Below, in pieces: positions 6,845 through 12,074 of a stretch of DNA of 26,698 nt. The stretch's first letter is position 1; every line of letters starts with the position of its first letter. The position numbers and the translations under genes were made by a program. The notes below the pieces were generated by a model that had not been told where the DNA came from, searched no databases, and saw only the letters and a list, made by a program, of their open reading frames with translations. The stretch is from a virus: IMG/VR virus record IMGVR_UViG_3300032006_000071, positions 1 through 26,698 of that record. One strand, written 5' to 3'.

Positions 6845-7215
6845 AACGGAATCTCCTCGGGCGCGACCACCGGCGGCGCGGCCGCGGCCGGGGCGCCTTC
6901 TGCGGGCGCGATCCGGATACAGGCGACGTTCCGGCCATCGAACCAGGTCGTGGTCACGTAGAGCGCGATCTGTTGCCCGCGCCACGCGTCCGTGTCCGTG
7001 CCGCCACAGATCCGGGTCAGACTCGCGGCGTTGGTCTTGTTGAGGATCAGCGCTTTGTCTTTCCCGGCGAAGTACAGCGCGGGTTTGGACGTGTCGCCAT
7101 CGTGATCGGTGTCGACCATTTCGCAGCGGTCGATCGTGACGGTGATCCGCGCGCCCTCGCCGCCGAGATCCTCGGCCCGGACGAAGCGGCCCGGGAACGC
7201 TTCAGAAATATTCAT
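6841..7215 (-). CDS. SSB-like single-strand DNA-binding protein
   Basis: 124 aa. The body is beta rich (ARITVTIDRCEMVD, KPALYFAGKDKALILNKTNAASLTRICG, GQQIALYVTTTWFDGRNVACIRIAPA), as in a small OB-like phage protein. It ends with a Pro/Ala linker and the acidic tip PEEIPF, very close to the DDIPF tip by which bacterial SSB recruits partner proteins. Position between the zinc protein and the winged-helix/DUF1376 replication genes fits. Overlaps both neighbours by 4 nt. The fold is inferred; the tail motif is directly visible. Confidence 0.7.
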   Translation of the reverse strand: MNISEAFPGRFVRAEDLGGEGARITVTIDRCEMVDTDHDGDTSKPALYFAGKDKALILNKTNAASLTRICGGTDTDAWRGQQIALYVTTTWFDGRNVACIRIAPAEGAPAAAAPPVVAPEEIPF

Positions 7216-7682
7216 CGCGCCTCCTGATCTGTCCGGAGCCAGTGCCGGTCGCGCCACGCGGCGTCGGCGGCGAGTTCGGCACGCCGCCCGGCCGCGGCAA
7301 AACACCTCATCGAACAGTAGGCGCGGACCGGTTGCGCGGTGCCGCACCGCTCGCAGCCGATCGCGGCCTGGTCGTCGTCTTCATCGATGATGCGGTGCCA
7401 GGTCGGCGCGTCGCAGTAGTTACACGCGATCGGTTGACACGGCGGCGCACAGATCGGCCCGGCCGGTGTTAGCGCGAGATCTGCATCCTTGCGGCGCTCG
7501 CCGCACAGCGTACAGCTGAACCGAATGCGGCGATCGAGATCCGCCGCCGAGATGCCGCAGAGTGTCCCCAGGACGGCGGCTTGCTCCTCGTAAATTCTCG
7601 CGATCCGCTCGGCGCGGTACGCATCAATCACGACCGGCGGCCGCGGTTTCTGTTTGCTCACGGTTCCAACTCCGTTTATCAT
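7212..7682 (-). CDS. Multi-zinc-ribbon hypothetical protein (156 aa)
   Basis: Cys motifs in order: FSCTLCGERR, ICAPPCQPIACNYCDAPTW, IGCERCGTAQ, AYCSMRCFAAAGRR, enough for three zinc sites; the last is MYM/YHIT-like. The N-terminal ~50 residues are helical (YRAERIARIYEEQAAVLGTLCGISAADL). An SD (GAGGAG at 7692-7697, 9 nt from ATG) makes it the best-initiated gene of the left operon. First gene after the AlpA-like one. Function unknown. Confidence 0.75.
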   Translation of the reverse strand: MINGVGTVSKQKPRPPVVIDAYRAERIARIYEEQAAVLGTLCGISAADLDRRIRFSCTLCGERRKDADLALTPAGPICAPPCQPIACNYCDAPTWHRIIDEDDDQAAIGCERCGTAQPVRAYCSMRCFAAAGRRAELAADAAWRDRHWLRTDQEAR

Positions 7683-7739
7683 CTGGTTACTCTCCTCATT
7701 GATTAAGCGGTTGGCGCGGTCCCACGCGCCGGCCGCGGT

Positions 7740-7970
7740 TTATCGCACACTCGGATCCTCGAGCCACTTGATCACGTCGTCCCGTAGCCATGTATGGGCT
7801 TCGCCCGCGGTCCGCTTGGGCAGCGGCGGCGGGAGCACCCGCGTGTTTTTCGTGATGTGGCGGTAGATCGTGTGGGGCGTCAGTCCGAAGATGCGACCGA
7901 GATCCCGCGGCCGCATCAGCGGCGGCGCGGATCTCGCTTGTTGGACGAGCGTTTTTCTGTTTGCAGCCAT
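7740..7970 (-). CDS. AlpA/Cro-like helix-turn-helix protein
   Basis: 76 aa. LMRPRDLGRIFGLTPHTIYRHITKNTRVLPPPLPKRTAGEAHTWLRDDVIKWLED is the excisionase/AlpA-type winged HTH: helix, sharp turn, recognition helix TPHTIYRHI, wing, then the conserved W-(L)-R-D-D-V. First gene leftward from the divergent control region, opposite the repressors, so it may act as Cro-like switch protein or as excisionase. The start MAANRKTL at 7970 lies about 4 nt after the predicted transcription start. Family confident, role inferred. Confidence 0.8.
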   Translation of the reverse strand: MAANRKTLVQQARSAPPLMRPRDLGRIFGLTPHTIYRHITKNTRVLPPPLPKRTAGEAHTWLRDDVIKWLEDPSVR

Positions 7971-7980
7971 ATCGGCCCAG

Positions 7981-8009
7981 ATCCTACAGATCCGGAAATC
8001 GCGTGTCAA
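7981..8009 (-). promoter_or_regulatory. Leftward early promoter, sigma70-type
   Basis: On the minus strand: TTGACA (8004-8009), 17-bp spacer, TAGGAT (7981-7986). Predicted +1 is near 7974, only about 4 nt before the ATG at 7970, so the first mRNA would be leaderless or nearly so. It drives the whole left operon. Confidence 0.7.
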
Positions 8010-8078
8010 TGGGTTTTTACAATCTATATCGTCTTACGCGCTTCTGATCTCCTTCTACGCTTTATGATGTGTTTATTT

Positions 8079-8107
8079 TTTTGTGGTGCGTATCGTTTCT
8101 TTTGTGG
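8079..8107 (+). repeat. Direct repeat TTTTGTGG x2, candidate operator
   Basis: TTTTGTGG at 8079-8086 and again at 8100-8107, 21 bp (two helical turns) apart, the second touching the TATAAT box. This spacing suits two protein copies on the same DNA face. Binding is inferred. Confidence 0.45.
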
Positions 8108-8108
8108 C

Positions 8109-8114
8109 TATAAT
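8109..8114 (+). promoter_or_regulatory. Repressor promoter -10 box (leaderless start)
   Basis: Perfect TATAAT; predicted +1 near 8121, two bases before the ATG at 8123, and no Shine-Dalgarno upstream. No good -35 is visible at 16-18 bp, so activation or weak basal use is likely. Confidence 0.6.
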
Positions 8115-8122
8115 CCGCCTAT

Positions 8123-8404
8123 ATGACACACGCTGATCTAGGGCTCATTCACTGGCACATCGGCCACGTCGTCCGCCGATTACGGGCGCGCGCGGGCTTT
8201 AAACAAACGGAGATCGCGACCAGCGCGGGCGTTGCGGTGTCCGTCGTTCAGCGGTTGGAAGATACCGGCGAGGCACGATCCGCGGCGGCGGTCGCTGTCG
8301 CTAGCAGTGTCGGGACGACCCTGGCGGATTTACATTTCTATGTGGATCAACTGAACGCGGCGCACGGTATTGAAAACGAAGGAAGGAAGGTTGCCAATGC
8401 GTGA
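8123..8404 (+). CDS. XRE-family repressor-like protein (93 aa)
   Basis: The HTH spans about residues 15-45: VVRRLRARAGFKQTEIATSAGVAVSVVQRLEDTGEA, with the XRE pattern of Q-x-x-(I/L)-A and S-VVQRLE; a helical C-terminus may dimerise. No protease or sensor domain. Transcribed away from the early operon from a promoter placing +1 at the start codon, like lambda cI from PRM (known leaderless). It overlaps the next gene by 8 nt. Probably the maintenance repressor or a partner of the next gene. Confidence 0.8.
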   Translation: MTHADLGLIHWHIGHVVRRLRARAGFKQTEIATSAGVAVSVVQRLEDTGEARSAAAVAVASSVGTTLADLHFYVDQLNAAHGIENEGRKVANA

Positions 8405-9149
8405 AGCGGACGCCCGCGCGGTGGCCAAGCTTGAATTTGGCGATCTCGTGAACGCGAGACTCTCAACGCTTGGGCTCACCGTTAGGCAATTTGCGACGAT
8501 CTACAATCTGACGGCCACTGATGTTCACCGGATCATCAACGGTGAACCAGTAACCGCGCTTGTTGTGTTACACGTGCTTGATGCGCTTGGTTGGTCAGCC
8601 GAAAGCGCGGCGGCAACGCTCGACCGGCTACCGGAGATCCCGGTGAAAGGCGGCCAGTTAATCGCCGCCAACACGACCACGGCGCAAGCGTCGCCCCCGT
8701 CAAACGACGACACAGACGGCGATAATGCGGTATTGATGCGTGCCTATTTCCATCCGCGATCGATGCGATTGACGCGGCTCGATATCGTGCGGCCGGACCT
8801 ACTCCCCTCGCTGGACGACACGAGCCAGCGACTACTGATCGGCGACGGGTGGAAAGCGCGCTATACCGTCGATTATGTCGCAATGTTAACTGGTCGGGTG
8901 CAGACTTGTGACCGCGGCGGCGAGGCGGCACCCGTGCACGGGATCAACGGTAACGGCCGAGATTGCCGCGTCGTGTTCAGCCGATATCAAGGCGGGCTCG
9001 TACTTGCCACGTATGAACAGCTCGGGGCCACCGTCCGATCGATCGGGCCGCGGTGGCGGTTCGCGTCGTTTCAACATGGGAAGTTCGCCGTGGCGAAGTG
9101 CGACACGCTCGAAGTTCCGACACGCGAACGCCCTGCGAAACTGGGCTAG
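8397..9149 (+). CDS. Repressor-like protein: N-terminal HTH, unknown C-domain (250 aa)
   Basis: The start at 8397 has a good SD (AAGG at 8387-8390). Residues ~20-65, FGDLVNARLSTLGLTVRQFATIYNLTATDVHRIINGEPVTALVVLHVLDALGW, are a Cro/C1-type HTH. After a disordered Ser/Asp linker the C-domain (from ~110, VLMRAYFHPRSMRLTRLDI to VAKCDTLEV) is beta rich. I do not see the Ser/Lys dyad context of an S24 (LexA/CI) peptidase. So induction may not be by RecA cleavage. Same operon as the 93-aa repressor. Confidence 0.75.
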   Translation: MREADARAVAKLEFGDLVNARLSTLGLTVRQFATIYNLTATDVHRIINGEPVTALVVLHVLDALGWSAESAAATLDRLPEIPVKGGQLIAANTTTAQASPPSNDDTDGDNAVLMRAYFHPRSMRLTRLDIVRPDLLPSLDDTSQRLLIGDGWKARYTVDYVAMLTGRVQTCDRGGEAAPVHGINGNGRDCRVVFSRYQGGLVLATYEQLGATVRSIGPRWRFASFQHGKFAVAKCDTLEVPTRERPAKLG

Positions 9150-9221
9150 CAACGTATGTATTTCTTACAGGAAGATGGCCTTGAACCAATACGAAAACCT
9201 ACGCAACAACTAACCCGGACG

Positions 9222-9250
9222 CCGGGCGGCCGCGCGCCGTGGCCGCCTGG
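9222..9250 (+). terminator. Hairpin after repressor genes
   Basis: 10-bp stem CCGGGCGGCC / GGCCGCCTGG with a 9-nt loop, about 70 nt after the repressor stop. No T-run follows, so it may be a weak or factor-assisted terminator, or a structure in the attP region. Confidence 0.45.
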
Positions 9251-9262
9251 CATACTCTCCCA

Positions 9263-9284
9263 ATTACCCCCAGATTACCCCCCG
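9263..9284 (+). repeat. Integrase arm-type repeat, left pair
   Basis: 22-nt element made of two tandem ATTACCCCC units 11 bp apart. An identical 22-nt copy lies at 9535-9556 on the other side of the tRNA fragment. Paired arm sites flanking a core are typical of tyrosine-recombinase attP sites. Confidence 0.7.
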
Positions 9285-9348
9285 GCCTGATCTGGTATTC
9301 TTGAGTGGTTGGCTTGTCCCTGTAACATCTTGCATTTATAGGGTTTAT

Positions 9349-9398
9349 TGGTCGGGATGACTGGATTCGAACCAGCGACCCCCTGACCCCCAGTCAGG
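9349..9398 (-). other. attP: attP core: 3' half of tRNA-Pro(GGG)
   Basis: Read on the minus strand: anticodon stem CCTGA, loop CTGGGGG (anticodon GGG), stem TCAGG, 5-nt variable loop, T-arm GCTGG-TTCGAAT-CCAGT, acceptor CATCCCG, discriminator A and encoded CCA. No D-arm or 5' acceptor strand precedes it, so it is half a gene. Phages that integrate in tRNA genes carry this half to restore the gene. The host attB should hold the same ~50 nt. An attB/attP identity block rather than a working tRNA. Confidence 0.85.
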
Positions 9399-9440
9399 CT
9401 TCTTGTTTCTTCTCTATCCCCCACTTACAGCGCGGATCAC

Positions 9441-9458
9441 TAAATAAGGCGTTATTTA
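9441..9458. repeat. AT-rich inverted repeat in attP
   Basis: TAAATAA-GGCG-TTATTTA, a perfect 7-bp inverted repeat in a GC-rich genome, between tRNA core and integrase. Possible site for excisionase, a bending protein, or integrase autoregulation. Confidence 0.45.
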
Positions 9459-9462
9459 ACCA

Positions 9463-9490
9463 TTGCTTGCACTGTTTGATTGTGTATGAT
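9463..9490 (+). promoter_or_regulatory. Possible integrase promoter
   Basis: TTGCTT (9463-9468), 16-bp spacer, TATGAT (9485-9490), about 75 nt before the integrase ATG. The -35 is weak, so this is a candidate only. Confidence 0.3.
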
Positions 9491-9510
9491 GTGGCTTGAT
9501 ACTGTTTGAT
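9471..9510 (+). repeat. Direct repeat ACTGTTTGAT x2
   Basis: ACTGTTTGAT at 9471-9480 and 9501-9510, exactly 30 bp apart, both preceded by GCTTG-like sequence. Lies between core and integrase; candidate accessory (Xis-type) binding sites. Confidence 0.5.
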
Positions 9511-9534
9511 GTACATGCAACGAAACATGATCGG

Positions 9535-9556
9535 ATTACCCCCAGATTACCCCCCG
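9535..9556 (+). repeat. Integrase arm-type repeat, right pair
   Basis: Identical to 9263-9284, again two ATTACCCCC units. Its last base touches the integrase SD (GAGG at 9556-9559), so integrase bound here could block its own translation start region or transcription. Confidence 0.7.
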
Positions 9557-9564
9557 AGGTTCCC

Positions 9565-10827
9565 ATGCCGACACCTGGCCGCCGTTTGACTGATCGCATG
9601 ATCGCCGGTATTTCCGGCACCGGCACCCGCGCGGAATACGCCGACGGCGGGGCGGGCGGGATCTCCGGTCTTGTGTTGCGCGTGTCAGCCGACGGCACGC
9701 ACCGCAGCTGGCAGCTCCGGAAGTATGCCGCGGGGAGGCGGCACAAAATCACGCTAGGCGATCACGGCGTGCACCCGACTGAAACCACCGACGCGGCCCG
9801 GGTGGCGGCGGTAGCCGCGCTGGCCCAGATTCAGGCAACCGGCGAGGCGGCGCCGGTCGGCGCTCCCGCGGGCGGCGTCTCGTTTGATCGCCTCTGTGAT
9901 CGCTACTGCGCCGAACGGCTGCCGGGGTTAAAACCTGCAACGCAAACGGAGCACCGGCGGCGAATCGATCGCTATTTGCGAACAGCCTGGTCGGGTCGCT
10001 CGGCCGGGTCGATCCGATTCACCGATGTCTACGCCGTGACGCAACCGATCGCGCTGCGCGCGCCCGTCGAAGCGCGCCGGGTACACGTCCTGATTTCCGC
10101 GATCTATGCCTGGGCCGTGGCGCACGATATCGACGCCGGGATCCTCTTTAATCCCTGCGCCGGTCGACCGCAACCCGCGCACACCGAGATCCCCCGCGCG
10201 CGCGTGTTGACTGATCCCGAACTGGCGCGCCTGGTCACGGTGTGCGCGAATAGGGGCGCGGGTACTCACCACACGGCGCCAGCGCAACGCGCCGCCGCGG
10301 CGCTGGTCCTGATCGAGCTGTTCACCGCGCAACGCGGCATCGAGTGTCAGACGCTGCGGTGGTCAGACCTCACACGGCGGCCGGATCCCATCTGGACGAT
10401 CCCGGCGACCATCACGAAGAATAAACGCGTGCACACGGTCCCACTCACACCGCGCGCCGTCGAGATCCTTGATCGCCGCGGCTGGTCGTCGGCACGGCGG
10501 CGCCAGTCGGCCGCGTACGTCTTCCCGGGCCGCACGGGTCACGGGCCAATCGTCACGCCACAGCGGGCGATCCGATCGATTTACCGGATCGCACGATTAC
10601 CGCAAGGCGGCCCGGACGGCGTCACACGGCACGACCTCCGCCGCACCGTCGCGACACGGTTGGCCGCCGCCCAAACCGCGCCCGCCGTGATTTCGCGGAT
10701 CCTGAACCACGCGCCGCCCGGGCCACGGGTCACGCGCGTGTATAACGTGTATTCCTACTTGGACGAAATGCGGGCCGCGCTGGAGGCTTGGGCGGATACC
10801 GTCGACGACATCGCCACCGCGGGCTAG
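9565..10827 (+). CDS. int: P4-type tyrosine integrase
   Basis: 420 aa from the ATG at 9565 (SD GAGG five nt upstream). The N-terminus (LTDRMIAGISG...LRKYAAGRRHKITLGDHGVHP) is the DUF4102 arm-binding domain of P4-like integrases; a SAM-like core-binding domain follows at ~105-195. Catalytic residues seen: R257 (TAQRGIE), a Lys in TITKNKRVHTVPL, H356-x-x-R359 (RHDLRR), H382 (LNHA), and nucleophile probably Y393 (VTRVYNVYSYLDEMR). It integrates the phage into the tRNA-Pro gene whose 3' half lies just upstream. It converges on the holin-like gene, both stopping in one CTAG. Confidence 0.95.
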   Translation: MPTPGRRLTDRMIAGISGTGTRAEYADGGAGGISGLVLRVSADGTHRSWQLRKYAAGRRHKITLGDHGVHPTETTDAARVAAVAALAQIQATGEAAPVGAPAGGVSFDRLCDRYCAERLPGLKPATQTEHRRRIDRYLRTAWSGRSAGSIRFTDVYAVTQPIALRAPVEARRVHVLISAIYAWAVAHDIDAGILFNPCAGRPQPAHTEIPRARVLTDPELARLVTVCANRGAGTHHTAPAQRAAAALVLIELFTAQRGIECQTLRWSDLTRRPDPIWTIPATITKNKRVHTVPLTPRAVEILDRRGWSSARRRQSAAYVFPGRTGHGPIVTPQRAIRSIYRIARLPQGGPDGVTRHDLRRTVATRLAAAQTAPAVISRILNHAPPGPRVTRVYNVYSYLDEMRAALEAWADTVDDIATAG

Positions 10828-11129
10828 TGCGTCGCCACCCACGCGATCCCCTGGATCAGCAACGCGAGTAACGTAGCGATCACGCCAGCGGCGCCCAGCA
10901 TCCGGGCGGATAGCCCCTCGCGCCAGGCATAGATCCGGGCGATCTGGGCGGTGTGGGTTTCGATCGCGTGTTCGACGGCGATCAGCGCGCGTTCGTTCTC
11001 GTTTGTGGTTGCCGCGACGGCGTCGAGCTTGCGCTGGGTTTCTTCGAGTTTCTCGATCAGGCGGTCGATCGCTGATTCGACCCGCACCAGGGAATCGGAG
11101 AGGCGCCCGCTCGGTTCCTCGGACGGCAT
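10824..11129 (-). CDS. Holin-like protein: coiled coil plus transmembrane helix
   Basis: 101 aa. After a Ser/Glu-rich start comes a long heptad region (VRVESAIDRLIEKLEETQRKLDAVAATTNENERALIAVEHAIETH), then a C-terminal hydrophobic segment MLGAAGVIATLLALLIQGIAWV. This is the layout of haemolysin XhlA-type holin accessory proteins. ATG at 11129 shares a base with the upstream TGA; a GTG at 11132 is also possible. Last gene of the late operon, distant from the M15 endolysin. Holin assignment is by architecture. Confidence 0.75.
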   Translation of the reverse strand: MPSEEPSGRLSDSLVRVESAIDRLIEKLEETQRKLDAVAATTNENERALIAVEHAIETHTAQIARIYAWREGLSARMLGAAGVIATLLALLIQGIAWVATH

Positions 11130-11416
11130 CACGCCCCCGGCGTTACATCATCTCTATTCATGGCGGCGACGAACGCATCACCGATCGCGGCCGTCCAGAC
11201 GGCAGCACAGATCGCCTGCACGTCGGCCGGTTCGCCGGTCACGTCCGTGTCCGTCCAGGTCTGGCCGTTCCGGGTCCGAGGGTGTAGCACCCGGCGCGCG
11301 CTTGTCCGGGCGAGTTCGGCGCCGTCGTCCATCACGATCGTCGCGGTCCGAATCTCGATCGCTTTATATGGACCGACGACCGCCAGGTGATCGACTTCTT
11401 CTCTTTTCTCTAGCAT
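11129..11416 (-). CDS. Hypothetical tail-module protein (95 aa)
   Basis: Strong SD (GAGAGGGA, four nt before ATG at 11416). A short beta-rich N-terminal part (LAVVGPYKAIEIRTATIVMDDGAELARTSARRVLHPRT) with WTDTDVTGEPADVQAICAAVWT after it. Small proteins of this kind follow tail-fibre genes in many siphophages, perhaps as fibre-associated factors or chaperones. Function not known. Confidence 0.75.
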   Translation of the reverse strand: MLEKREEVDHLAVVGPYKAIEIRTATIVMDDGAELARTSARRVLHPRTRNGQTWTDTDVTGEPADVQAICAAVWTAAIGDAFVAAMNRDDVTPGA

Positions 11417-11427
11417 GGGATCCCTCT

Positions 11428-12072
11428 CTAGAACGGTGATCCGCTCACGCGGTAGTACACGGTGGCGTCGAGGTAATCGCCGCTCTGGTTCGCGTTCGTG
11501 ATCCCGCCCCCAGAGAAATCGTGCAGCACCACATATGTCGCGTTTGGGTACGGCACGAAGGTATACCCGTTCATATTGCTATTGGTAAAGCGAAGATACC
11601 CGCCGCCCTCGACCGCGGCCGCATTGATCACGGTGAAGGGTAGCCCGCCGATCTTGATCTGGTTGGTGTCGCTTGTTGTGGGCCAATGCACGCGAAATGT
11701 GACCCATACCCCATATCCGATCTTGAGGTACCGCCCCGTTGCAGCCGCGAACGTAAGGGGCGGACTCGCGCCGCTTTGATCGTTCGGTGTCCAGCTCCCC
11801 ACCTCAAAATCGCTGAGGGCATCAGCCTGCGCCGTCGCGCCGAAAAATTTAAGCCCGTGCGAGTCGACGTTAATGACCTCGGCGCCGCTAGTGACTTCGA
11901 CGGCCAGGCCGCCGCCGAACCGGAACGGGGCCGCGGTAGTGCCGTCAAACAGATCGTCTATTTCATCGAGAAACGCCGTCACCCAGGCGGCGTCGAGGAT
12001 CGTCCCGTCGGTGCCGCTGCCGCTGTCGTCGGTGACGTTGATCGGTGTTCTGTCGATTGCGGTCGCTGCCAT
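11428..12072 (-). CDS. Putative tail fibre / receptor-binding protein
   Basis: 214 aa. The first 45 residues are helical (AAWVTAFLDEIDDLFDG). A beta segment GGGLAVEVTSGAEVINVDSHGLKFFG follows, then from ~88 the module LSDFEVGSWTPNDQS...ATGRYLKIGYGVWVTFRVHW...IKIGGLPFTV...YLRFTNSNM, the (F)E-x-G-x-W-T-P ... Y-x-K-I-G pattern of many phage fibre tips. Directly follows the hub gene (2-nt gap). Likely determines adsorption; target unknown. Confidence 0.75.
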   Translation of the reverse strand: MAATAIDRTPINVTDDSGSGTDGTILDAAWVTAFLDEIDDLFDGTTAAPFRFGGGLAVEVTSGAEVINVDSHGLKFFGATAQADALSDFEVGSWTPNDQSGASPPLTFAAATGRYLKIGYGVWVTFRVHWPTTSDTNQIKIGGLPFTVINAAAVEGGGYLRFTNSNMNGYTFVPYPNATYVVLHDFSGGGITNANQSGDYLDATVYYRVSGSPF

Positions 12073-12074
12073 GT

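Noticed and set aside
9349-9398. A functional tRNA-Pro gene
   Set aside because: Only anticodon arm, T-arm and 3' acceptor strand exist; upstream sequence has no D-arm or matching 5' strand.
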